Origin: Strongylocentrotus droebachiensis
Lineage: Eukaryota; Echinodermata; Echinoidea; Camarodonta; Strongylocentrotidae
Assembly (NCBI GenBank): GCA_035222895.1
Contig: JAVYIG010007173.1
Location: 42,047-106,046, forward strand
Length of the DNA: 64,000 nt
Reading direction: 5' to 3'
The position numbers and the translations under genes are program-made. Of the stretch, positions 1 to 12,700 are shown piece after piece; the stretch's first letter is position 1, and each line of letters begins with the position of its first letter. The notes below the pieces were generated by a model. It saw nothing but the letters and a program-made list of their open reading frames with translations. It ran no database searches and was not told the origin of the DNA.

Positions 1-162
1 TATAGCAGCAGCTTTTTGGCATTGGACATGGCATTTATCAGGTGTGACTAATACTTAAAATTGCTAACAGAGGCAAAAACCACATGACTTTCCGTCGTAA
101 CCGAATCCTCAAAAGTACAATAGTATGTCTAGATTCATAACCTACACAAAACTTGACCTAAC

Positions 163-2720
163 CTGGTAATGTGCCTGGTGTAGTACCTGGTGTGGTTCCC
201 GGAGTTGTTCCCGGTGTTGTAGCTGGCGTTGTTACAAGTGTTGTTAAAAGAGTTGTTCCGGGCGTCGTTCTAGGCATTGTTACCGGTGTTGTAGCTGGCG
301 ATGTTACAAGTGTTGTTAAAGGAGTTGTTCCGGGCGTCGTTCCTGGCGTTGTTACAGGTGTTGTTAAAGGAGTTGTTCCGGGCGTCGTACCAGGCGTTGT
401 TACCGGTGTTGTTTCAAATGTGGTTCCTGACGTTGTTCCTGTGGTTGTTCCCAGTGTTGTTCCTGAGGGATAAATTTAATGTTATTCAAATTACTAAAGA
501 ACTATATAATTATGTTCAAGATGTCTGTGCATCATTTTACATAGTTATCAGAAGCTTTTTAGCATTAGATATGATACTGTGACAAATATCTTAAGCTGCT
601 TACAGAGGCATTAACCACTTGACACTCCGAGAACCCAAATTATTGAAAGTTATATAGTGTGTTTGATTTTAAACCCCTAAACAAAACTTGACCTAACCTG
701 GTGTTGTGCCTGGTGTAGTACCTAGTGTTGTTCCCAGTGTTGTAGCTGGCGTTGTTACAAGTGTTGTTAAAGGAGTTGTGCCGGGCGTCGTTCCTGGCGT
801 TGTTACAGGTGTTGTTACATGAGTTGTTCCGGGCGTCGTTCCAGGCGTTGTTACCGGTGTTGTTCCAAACGTTGCTCCTGACGTTGTTCCTGTGGTTTTT
901 GCCAGTGTTGTTCCTGAGGGATAAATTTAATGTTATTCAAATTACTAAAGAACTATATACTCATGTTCAAGATTCATGCACATCATTTTACATAGTTATC
1001 AGAAGCTGCGCAAGACTCGAAAGAAAAAAGTCACAAAATTTCAGTGCAAGATTTTCTTGCGTTAAAAAATTATCGCGAAAAAAGACGAGGGGGGGGGAGG
1101 GGGGCTTCTAAAGCCCCCCCCCCCCCCGCCCCGGGGCTAAATAGGGTTAATCTGCTTACAGAGGCAATAACCACTTGACACTCCGAGAACCCAAATTATT
1201 GAAAGTACTATAGTGTGTTTGATTTTAAACTCCTAAACAAAACTTGACCTAACCTGATGTTGTGCCTGGTGTAGTACCTGATGTGGTTCCCGGTGTTGTG
1301 CCAGGTGTTGTTACAAATGTTGCTCTTGACGTTGTTCCTGTGGTTTTTGCCAGTGTTGTTCCAGAGGGATAAATTTAATGTTATACGAATTACTATAAAA
1401 CTATATACCTTCATTCAGATTTTAGCGCTTAATTTAACATGGTTTATAGCTTCAGCTTTTTGGCATTGGACATGGCATTTATCAGGTGGGACTAATACTT
1501 AAAGCTGCTAACAGAGGCAAAAACCACATGACTTTCCGTCGTAAGCGAATCCTTAAAAGTACAATAGTATGTCTAGATTCATAACCTACACAAAACTTGA
1601 CCTAACCTGGTAATGTGCCTGGTGTAGTACCTGGTGTGGTTCCCGGAGTTGTTCCCGGTGTTGTAGCTGGCGTTGTTACAAGTGTTGTTAAAAGAGTTGT
1701 TCCGGGCGTCGTTCTAGGCATTGTTACCGGTGTTGTAGCTGGCGATGTTACAAGTGTTGTTAAAGGAGTTGTTCCGGGCGTCGTTCCTGGCGTTGTTACA
1801 GGTGTTGTTAAAGGAGTTGTTCCTGGCGTCGTACCAGGCGTTGTTACCGGTGTTGTTTCAAATGTGGTTCCTGACGTTGTTCCTGTGGTTGTTCCCAGTG
1901 TTGTTCCTGAGGGATAAATTTAATGTTATTCAAATTACTAAAGAACTATATAATTATGTTCAAGATGTCTGTGCATCATTTTACATAGTTATCAGAAGCT
2001 TTTTAGCATTAGATATGATACTGTGACAAATATCTTAAGCTGCTTACAGAGGCAATAACCACTTGACACTCCGAGAACCCAAATTATTGAAAGTTCCATA
2101 GTGTGTTTGATTTTAAACCCCTAAACAAAACTTGACCTAACCTGGTGTTGTGCCTGGTGTAGTACCTTGTGTTGTTCCCGGTGTTGTGTCAGGTGTTGTT
2201 CCAGATGTTGTTCCAGGTGTTGTAGATGACGTTGTCACAGGTGTTGTTCCAGGGGTTGTTCCAGGTGTCGTTCTAAAGATGGTTCCCAGTGTTGTTCCTG
2301 AGCGATAAATTTAATGTTATACGAATTACTATAGAACTATATACCTACATTCAGATTTTTAAGCTTAATTTAACATGGTTAGCAGCAGATTTTTGGCATT
2401 TGGACAAGGCATTTATCAGGTGTGACTAATACTTAAAGCTGCTAACAGAGGCAAAAACCACATGACTTTCCGTCGTTACCGGATCCTTCAAAGTAGAATA
2501 GTATATCTTGATTCATACCCTGAACAAAACTTGACCTAAACTGGTAATATGCCTGGTGTAGTACCTGGTGTGGTTCCCGGAGTTGTTCCCGGTGTTGTAG
2601 CTGGCGTTGTTACAAGTGTTGTAAAAGGAGTTGTTTCAAGCGTCGTTCCTGGCGTTGTTACAGGTGTCGTTCCAAATGTTGTCCCTGACGTTGTTCCTGT
2701 GGTTGTTCCCAGTGTTGTTC
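163..2720 (-). CDS. Six mucin cassettes at the left edge (gene continues beyond position 1)
   Basis: Exons: 163-462 (300), 698-913 (216), 1254-1361 (108), 1607-1906 (300), 2142-2297 (156), 2541-2720 (180). Open TTPG-type frames, phase 1-1. 1254-1361 has acceptor CCCTCTG (plus-strand a at 1363) and 2541-2720 has donor CCAG|TTTAGG (a at 2540). The intron sequence before 163 is normal, so more cassettes or the C-terminal exons lie further left. This block is copied at about +3,185 to +3,194 bp. Confidence 0.78.
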
Positions 2721-4298
2721 CTGAGGGATAAATGTAATGTTATTCAAATTACTAAAGAACTATATACTTATGTTCAAGATTTCTGCGCATCATTTTACAT
2801 AGTTATCAGAAGCTGTTTGGCATTAGATATGATACTGTGACAAACACCTTAAGCTGCTTACATAGGCAATAACCACTTGACACTCCGAGAACCCAAATTA
2901 TTGAAAGTACTATAGTGTGTTTGATTTTAAACCCCTAAACAAAACATGATCTAACCTAATGTTGTGTCTGGTGTAGTACCTGATGTGGTTCCCGGTGTTG
3001 TGCCAGGTGGTGTTCCTGATGTTGTCCCAGGTGTTGTAGATGACGTTGTCACAGGTGTTGTTACAGGTGTTGTTCCAGGGGTTGTTCCCAGTGATGTTCC
3101 TGAGGGATAAATTTAATTTTATACGAATTACAATGGAACTATATACCTACATTCAGATTTTTTTAGCGCTTAATGTAACATGGTTTATAGCAGCAGCTTT
3201 TTGGCATTGGACATGGCATTTATCAGGTGTGACTAATACTTAAAATTGCTAACAGAGGCAAAAACCACATGACTTTCCGTCGTAACCGAATCCTCAAAAG
3301 TACAATAGTATGTCTAGATTCATAACCTACACAAAACTTGACCTAACCTGGTAATGTGCCTGGTGTAGTACCTGGTGTGGTTCCCGGAGTTGTTCCCGGT
3401 GTTGTAGCTGGCGTTGTTACAAGTGTTGTTAAAAGAGTTGTTCCGGGCGTCGTTCTAGGCATTGTTACCGGTGTTGTAGCTGGCGATGTTACAAGTGTTG
3501 TTAAAGGAGTTGTTCCGGGCGTCGTTCCTGGCGTTGTTACAGGTGTTGTTAAAGGAGTTGTTCCGGGCGTCGTACCAGGCGTTGTTACCGGTGTTGTTTC
3601 AAATGTGGTTCCTGACGTTGTTCCTGTGGTTGTTCCCAGTGTTGTTCCTGAGGGATAAATTTAATGTTATTCAAATTACTAAAGAACTATATAATTATGT
3701 TCAAGATGTCTGTGCATCATTTTACATAGTTATCAGAAGCTTTTTAGCATTAGATATGATACTGTGACAAATATCTTAAGCTGCTTACAGAGGCATTAAC
3801 CACTTGACACTCCGAGAACCCAAATTATTGAAAGTTATATAGTGTGTTTGATTTTAAACCCCTAAACAAAACTTGACCTAACCTGGTGTTGTGCCTGGTG
3901 TAGTACCTAGTGTTGTTCCCAGTGTTGTAGCTGGCGTTGTTACAAGTGTTGTTAAAGGAGTTGTGCCGGGCGTCGTTCCTGGCGTTGTTACAGGTGTTGT
4001 TACATGAGTTGTTCCGGGCGTCGTTCCAGGCGTTGTTACCGGTGTTGTTCCAAACGTTGCTCCTGACGTTGTTCCTGTGGTTTTTGCCAGTGTTGTTCCT
4101 GAGGGATAAATTTAATGTTATTCAAATTACTAAAGAACTATATACTCATGTTCAAGATTCATGCACATCATTTTACATAGTTATCAGAAGCTGCGCAAGA
4201 CTCGAAAGAAAAAAGTCACAAAATTTCAGTGCAAGATTTTCTTGCGTTAAAAAATTATCGCGAAAAAAGACGAGGGGGGGAGGGGGGCTTCTAAAGCC

Positions 4299-4329
<31 letters not shown>

Positions 4330-7300
4330 GCTAAATAGGGTTAATCTGCTTACAGAGGCAATAACCACTTGACACTCCGAGAACCCAAATTATTGAAAGT
4401 ACTATAGTGTGTTTGATTTTAAACTCCTAAACAAAACTTGACCTAACCTGATGTTGTGCCTGGTGTAGTACCTGATGTGGTTCCCGGTGTTGTGCCAGGT
4501 GTTGTTACAAATGTTGCTCTTGACGTTGTTCCTGTGGTTTTTGCCAGTGTTGTTCCAGAGGGATAAATTTAATGTTATACGAATTACTATAAAACTATAT
4601 ACCTTCATTCAGATTTTAGCGCTTAATTTAACATGGTTTATAGCTTCAGCTTTTTGGCATTGGACATGGCATTTATCAGGTGGGACTAATACTTAAAGCT
4701 GCTAACAGAGGCAAAAACCACATGACTTTCCGTCGTAAGCGAATCCTTAAAAGTACAATAGTATGTCTAGATTCATAACCTACACAAAACTTGACCTAAC
4801 CTGGTAATGTGCCTGGTGTAGTACCTGGTGTGGTTCCCGGAGTTGTTCCCGGTGTTGTAGCTGGCGTTGTTACAAGTGTTGTTAAAAGAGTTGTTCCGGG
4901 CGTCGTTCTAGGCATTGTTACCGGTGTTGTAGCTGGCGATGTTACAAGTGTTGTTAAAGGAGTTGTTCCGGGCGTCGTTCCTGGCGTTGTTACAGGTGTT
5001 GTTAAAGGAGTTGTTCCTGGCGTCGTACCAGGCGTTGTTACCGGTGTTGTTTCAAATGTGGTTCCTGACGTTGTTCCTGTGGTTGTTCCCAGTGTTGTTC
5101 CTGAGGGATAAATTTAATGTTATTCAAATTACTAAAGAACTATATAATTATGTTCAAGATGTCTGTGCATCATTTTACATAGTTATCAGAAGCTTTTTAG
5201 CATTAGATATGATACTGTGACAAATATCTTAAGCTGCTTACAGAGGCAATAACCACTTGACACTCCGAGAACCCAAATTATTGAAAGTTCCATAGTGTGT
5301 TTGATTTTAAACCCCTAAACAAAACTTGACCTAACCTGGTGTTGTGCCTGGTGTAGTACCTTGTGTTGTTCCCGGTGTTGTGTCAGGTGTTGTTCCAGAT
5401 GTTGTTCCAGGTGTTGTAGATGACGTTGTCACAGGTGTTGTTCCAGGGGTTGTTCCAGGTGTCGTTCTAAAGATGGTTCCCAGTGTTGTTCCTGAGCGAT
5501 AAATTTAATGTTATACGAATTACTATAGAACTATATACCTACATTCAGATTTTTAAGCTTAATTTAACATGGTTAGCAGCAGATTTTTGGCATTTGGACA
5601 AGGCATTTATCAGGTGTGACTAATACTTAAAGCTGCTAACAGAGGCAAAAACCACATGACTTTCCGTCGTTACCGGATCCTTCAAAGTAGAATAGTATAT
5701 CTTGATTCATACCCTGAACAAAACTTGACCTAAACTGGTAATATGCCTGGTGTAGTACCTGGTGTGGTTCCCGGAGTTGTTCCCGGTGTTGTAGCTGGCG
5801 TTGTTACAAGTGTTGTAAAAGGAGTTGTTTCAAGCGTCGTTCCTGGCGTTGTTACAGGTGTCGTTCCAAATGTTGTCCCTGACGTTGTTCCTGTGGTTGT
5901 TCCCAGTGTTGTTCCTGAGGGATAAATGTAATGTTATTCAAATTACTAAAGAACTATATACTTATGTTCAAGATTTCTGCGCATCATTTTACATAGTTAT
6001 CAGAAGCTGTTTGGCATTAGATATGATACTGTGACAAACACCTTAAGCTGCTTACAGAGGCAATAACCACTTGACACTCCGAGAACCCAAATTATTGAAA
6101 GTACTATAGTGTGTTTGATTTTAAACCCCTAAACAAAACATGATCTAACCTAATGTTGTGTCTGTTGTAGTACCTGATGTGGTTCCCGGTGTTGTGCCAG
6201 GTGGTGTTCCTGATGTTGTCCCAGGTGTTGTAGATGACGTTGTCACAGGTGTTGTTCCAGGTGTTGTTCCAGGGGTTGTTCCAGGTGTTGTTCCAATGGT
6301 TGTTCCCAGTGATGTTCCTGAGGGATAAATTTAATTTTATACGAATTACTATGGAACTATATACCTACATTCAGGTTTTTTTAGCGCTTAATTTAACATG
6401 GTTTATAGCAGCAGCTTTTTGGCATTGGACATGGCATTTATCAGGTGTGACTAATACTTAAAGCTGCTAACAGAGGCAAAAACCACATGACTTTCCGTCG
6501 TAAGCGAATCCTTAAAAGTACAATAGTATGTCTAGATTCATAACCTACACAAAACTTGACCTAACCTGGTAATGTGCCTGGTGTAGTACCTGGTGTGGTT
6601 CCCGGAGTTGTTCCCGGTGTTGTAGCTGGCGTTGTTACAAGTGTTGTTAAAAGAGTTGTTCCGGGCGTCGTTCTAGGCATTGTTACCGGTGTTGTAGCTG
6701 GCGATGTTACAAGTGTTGTTAAAGGAGTTGTTCCGGGCGTCGTTCCTGGCGTTGTTACAGGTGTTGTTAAAGGAGTTGTTCCTGGCGTCGTACCAGGCGT
6801 TGTTACCGGTGTTGTTTCAAATGTGGTTCCTGACGTTGTTCCTGTGCTTGTTCCCAGTGTTGTTCCTGAGGGATAAATTTAATGTTATTCAAATTACTAA
6901 AGAACTATATAATTATGTTCAAGATGTCTGTGCATCATTTTACATAGTTATCAGAAGCTTTTTAGCATTAGATATGATACTGTGACAAATATCTTAAGCT
7001 GCTTACAGAGACAATAACCACTTGACACTCCGAGAACCCAAATTATTGAAAGTTCCATAGTGTGTTTGATTTTAAACCCCTAAACAAAACTTGACCTAAC
7101 CTGGTGTTGTGCCTGGTGTAGTACCTTGTGTTGTTCCCGGTGTTGTGTCAGGTGTTGTTCCAGATGTTGTTCCAGGTGTTGTAGATGACGTTGTCACAGG
7201 TGTTGTTCCAGGGGTTGTTCCAGGTGTCGTTCTAAAGATGGTTCCCAGTGTTGTTCCTGAGCGATAAATTTAATGTTATACGAATTACTATAGAACTATA

Positions 7301-9669
7301 TACCTACATTCAGATTTTTAAGCCTAATTTAACATGGTTAGCAGCAGATTTTTGGCATTTGGACAAGGCATTTATCAGGTGTGACTAATACTTAAAGCTG
7401 CTAACAGAGGCAAAAACCACATGACTTTCCGTCGTTACCGGATCCTTCAAAGTAGAATAGTATATCTTGATTCATACCCTGAACAAAACTTGACCTAAAC
7501 TGGTAATATGCCTGGTGTAGTACCTGGTGTGGTTCCCGGAGTTGTTCCCGGTGTTGTAGCTGGCGTTGTTACAAGTGTTGTAAAAGGAGTTGTTTCAAGC
7601 GTCGTTCCTGGCGTTGTTACAGGTGTCGTTCCAAATGTTGTCCCTGACGTTGTTCCTGTGGTTGTTCCCAGTGTTGTTCCTGAGAGATAAATGTAATGTT
7701 ATTCAAATTACTAAAGAACTATATACTTATGTTCAAGATTTCTGCGCATCATTTTACATAGTTATCAGAAGCTGTTTGGCATTAGATATGATACTGTGAC
7801 AAACACCTTAAGCTGCTTATAGAGGCAATAACCACTTGACACTCCGAGAACCCAAATTATTGAAAGTACTATAGTGTGTTTGATTTTAAACCCCTAAACA
7901 AAACATGATCTAACCTAATGTTGTGTCTGGTGTAGTACCTGATGTGGTTCCCGGTGTTGTGCCAGGTGGTGTTCCTGATGTTGTCCCAGGTGTTGTAGAT
8001 GACGTTGTCACAGGTGTTGTTCCAGGTGTTGTTCCAGGGGTTGTTCCAGGTGTTGTTCCAATGGTTGTTCCCAGTGATGTTCCTGAGGGATAAATTTAAT
8101 TTTATACGAATTACTATGGAACTATATACCTACATTCAGATTTTTTAGCGCTTAATTTAAAATGGTTTATAGCAGCAGCTTTTTGGCATTGGACATGGCA
8201 TTTATCAGGTGTGACTAATACTTAAAATTGCTAACAGAGGCAATAACCACTTGACACTCCGAGAACCCAAATTATTGAAAGTACTATAGTGTGTTTGATT
8301 TTAAACCCCTAAACAAAACATGATCTAACCTAATGTTGTGTCTGGTGTAGTACCTGATGTGGTTCCCGGTGTTGTGCCAGGTGGTGTTCCTGATGTTGTC
8401 CCAGGTGTTGTAGATGACGTTGTCACAGGTGTTGTTACAGGTGTTGTTCCAGGGGTTGTTCCCAGTGATGTTCCTGAGGGATAAATTTAATTTTATACGA
8501 ATTACAATGGAACTATATACCTACATTCAGATTTTTTTAGCGCTTAATGTAACATGGTTTATAGCAGCAGCTTTTTGGCATTGGACATGGCATTTATCAG
8601 GTGTGACTAATACTTAAAATTGCTAACAGAGGCAAAAACCACATGACTTTCCGTCGTAACCGAATCCTCAAAAGTACAATAGTATGTCTAGATTCATAAC
8701 CTACACAAAACTTGACCTAACCTGGTAATGTGCCTGGTGTAGTACCTGGTGTGGTTCCCGGAGTTGTTCCCGGTGTTGTAGCTGGCGTTGTTACAAGTGT
8801 TGTTAAAAGAGTTGTTCCGGGCGTCGTTCTAGGCATTGTTACCGGTGTTGTAGCTGGCGATGTTACAAGTGTTGTTAAAGGAGTTGTTCCGGGCGTCGTT
8901 CCTGGCGTTGTTACAGGTGTTGTTAAAGGAGTTGTTCCGGGCGTCGTACCAGGCGTTGTTACCGGTGTTGTTTCAAATGTGGTTCCTGACGTTGTTCCTG
9001 TGGTTGTTCCCAGTGTTGTTCCTGAGGGATAAATTTAATGTTATTCAAATTACTAAAGAACTATATAATTATGTTCAAGATGTCTGTGCATCATTTTACA
9101 TAGTTATCAGAAGCTTTTTAGCATTAGATATGATACTGTGACAAATATCTTAAGCTGCTTACAGAGGCATTAACCACTTGACACTCCGAGAACCCAAATT
9201 ATTGAAAGTTATATAGTGTGTTTGATTTTAAACCCCTAAACAAAACTTGACCTAACCTGGTGTTGTGCCTGGTGTAGTACCTAGTGTTGTTCCCAGTGTT
9301 GTAGCTGGCGTTGTTACAAGTGTTGTTAAAGGAGTTGTGCCGGGCGTCGTTCCTGGCGTTGTTACAGGTGTTGTTACATGAGTTGTTCCGGGCGTCGTTC
9401 CAGGCGTTGTTACCGGTGTTGTTCCAAACGTTGCTCCTGACGTTGTTCCTGTGGTTTTTGCCAGTGTTGTTCCTGAGGGATAAATTTAATGTTATTCAAA
9501 TTACTAAAGAACTATATACTCATGTTCAAGATTCATGCACATCATTTTACATAGTTATCAGAAGCTGCGCAAGACTCGAAAGAAAAAAGTCACAAAATTT
9601 CAGTGCAAGATTTTCTTGCGTTAAAAAATTATCGCGAAAAAAGACGAGGGGGGGAGGGGGGCTTCTAAA

Positions 9670-9701
<32 letters not shown>

Positions 9702-12700
9702 GCTAAATAGGGTTAATCTGCTTACAGAGGCAATAACCACTTGACACTCCGAGAACCCAAATTATTGAAAGTACTATAGTGTGTTTGATTTTAAACTCCT
9801 AAACAAAACTTGACCTAACCTGATGTTGTGCCTGGTGTAGTACCTGATGTGGTTCCCGGTGTTGTGCCAGGTGTTGTTACAAATGTTGCTCTTGACGTTG
9901 TTCCTGTGGTTTTTGCCAGTGTTGTTCCAGAGGGATAAATTTAATGTTATACGAATTACTATAAAACTATATACCTTCATTCAGATTTTAGCGCTTAATT
10001 TAACATGGTTTATAGCTTCAGCTTTTTGGCATTGGACATGGCATTTATCAGGTGGGACTAATACTTAAAGCTGCTAACAGAGGCAAAAACCACATGACTT
10101 TCCGTCGTAAGCGAATCCTTAAAAGTACAATAGTATGTCTAGATTCATAACCTACACAAAACTTGACCTAACCTGGTAATGTGCCTGGTGTAGTACCTGG
10201 TGTGGTTCCCGGAGTTGTTCCCGGTGTTGTAGCTGGCGTTGTTACAAGTGTTGTTAAAAGAGTTGTTCCGGGCGTCGTTCTAGGCATTGTTACCGGTGTT
10301 GTAGCTGGCGATGTTACAAGTGTTGTTAAAGGAGTTGTTCCGGGCGTCGTTCCTGGCGTTGTTACAGGTGTTGTTAAAGGAGTTGTTCCTGGCGTCGTAC
10401 CAGGCGTTGTTACCGGTGTTGTTTCAAATGTGGTTCCTGACGTTGTTCCTGTGGTTGTTCCCAGTGTTGTTCCTGAGGGATAAATTTAATGTTATTCAAA
10501 TTACTAAAGAACTATATAATTATGTTCAAGATGTCTGTGCATCATTTTACATAGTTATCAGAAGCTTTTTAGCATTAGATATGATACTGTGACAAATATC
10601 TTAAGCTGCTTACAGAGGCAATAACCACTTGACACTCCGAGAACCCAAATTATTGAAAGTTCCATAGTGTGTTTGATTTTAAACCCCTAAACAAAACTTG
10701 ACCTAACCTGGTGTTGTGCCTGGTGTAGTACCTTGTGTTGTTCCCGGTGTTGTGTCAGGTGTTGTTCCAGATGTTGTTCCAGGTGTTGTAGATGACGTTG
10801 TCACAGGTGTTGTTCCAGGGGTTGTTCCAGGTGTCGTTCTAAAGATGGTTCCCAGTGTTGTTCCTGAGCGATAAATTTAATGTTATACGAATTACTATAG
10901 AACTATATACCTACATTCAGATTTTTAAGCTTAATTTAACATGGTTAGCAGCAGATTTTTGGCATTTGGACAAGGCATTTATCAGGTGTGACTAATACTT
11001 AAAGCTGCTAACAGAGGCAAAAACCACATGACTTTCCGTCGTTACCGGATCCTTCAAAGTAGAATAGTATATCTTGATTCATACCCTGAACAAAACTTGA
11101 CCTAAACTGGTAATATGCCTGGTGTAGTACCTGGTGTGGTTCCCGGAGTTGTTCCCGGTGTTGTAGCTGGCGTTGTTACAAGTGTTGTAAAAGGAGTTGT
11201 TTCAAGCGTCGTTCCTGGCGTTGTTACAGGTGTCGTTCCAAATGTTGTCCCTGACGTTGTTCCTGTGGTTGTTCCCAGTGTTGTTCCTGAGGGATAAATG
11301 TAATGTTATTCAAATTACTAAAGAACTATATACTTATGTTCAAGATTTCTGCGCATCATTTTACATAGTTATCAGAAGCTGTTTGGCATTAGATATGATA
11401 CTGTGACAAACACCTTAAGCTGCTTACAGAGGCAATAACCACTTGACACTCCGAGAACCCAAATTATTGAAAGTACTATAGTGTGTTTGATTTTAAACCC
11501 CTAAACAAAACATGATCTAACCTAATGTTGTGTCTGTTGTAGTACCTGATGTGGTTCCCGGTGTTGTGCCAGGTGGTGTTCCTGATGTTGTCCCAGGTGT
11601 TGTAGATGACGTTGTCACAGGTGTTGTTCCAGGTGTTGTTCCAGGGGTTGTTCCAGGTGTTGTTCCAATGGTTGTTCCCAGTGATGTTCCTGAGGGATAA
11701 ATTTAATTTTATACGAATTACTATGGAACTATATACCTACATTCAGGTTTTTTTAGCGCTTAATTTAACATGGTTTATAGCAGCAGCTTTTTGGCATTGG
11801 ACATGGCATTTATCAGGTGTGACTAATACTTAAAGCTGCTAACAGAGGCAAAAACCACATGACTTTCCGTCGTAAGCGAATCCTTAAAAGTACAATAGTA
11901 TGTCTAGATTCATAACCTACACAAAACTTGACCTAACCTGGTAATGTGCCTGGTGTAGTACCTGGTGTGGTTCCCGGAGTTGTTCCCGGTGTTGTAGCTG
12001 GCGTTGTTACAAGTGTTGTTAAAAGAGTTGTTCCGGGCGTCGTTCTAGGCATTGTTACCGGTGTTGTAGCTGGCGATGTTACAAGTGTTGTTAAAGGAGT
12101 TGTTCCGGGCGTCGTTCCTGGCGTTGTTACAGGTGTTGTTAAAGGAGTTGTTCCTGGCGTCGTACCAGGCGTTGTTACCGGTGTTGTTTCAAATGTGGTT
12201 CCTGACGTTGTTCCTGTGCTTGTTCCCAGTGTTGTTCCTGAGGGATAAATTTAATGTTATTCAAATTACTAAAGAACTATATAATTATGTTCAAGATGTC
12301 TGTGCATCATTTTACATAGTTATCAGAAGCTTTTTAGCATTAGATATGATACTGTGACAAATATCTTAAGCTGCTTACAGAGACAATAACCACTTGACAC
12401 TCCGAGAACCCAAATTATTGAAAGTTCCATAGTGTGTTTGATTTTAAACCCCTAAACAAAACTTGACCTAACCTGGTGTTGTGCCTGGTGTAGTACCTTG
12501 TGTTGTTCCCGGTGTTGTGTCAGGTGTTGTTCCAGATGTTGTTCCAGGTGTTGTAGATGACGTTGTCACAGGTGTTGTTCCAGGGGTTGTTCCAGGTGTC
12601 GTTCTAAAGATGGTTCCCAGTGTTGTTCCTGAGCGATAAATTTAATGTTATACGAATTACTATAGAACTATATACCTACATTCAGATTTTTAAGCCTAAT

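Larger units (their letters stand above)
1..6230. repeat. Older tandem duplication of about 3.19 kb
   Basis: Cassettes 163-2956 recur at 3348-6150 in the same order (300, 216, 108, 300, 156, 180), offset 3,185-3,194 bp. The last cassette differs in length (144 versus 168 bp), which marks the end of the homologous order. Confidence 0.8.

Noticed and set aside
1208..1414. 68-aa minus-strand frame [13 protein letters not shown]... (also at 4402 and 9774)
   Set aside because: It runs from intron through the 108-bp cassette in a different frame; Asn/His-rich reading is a frame shadow.
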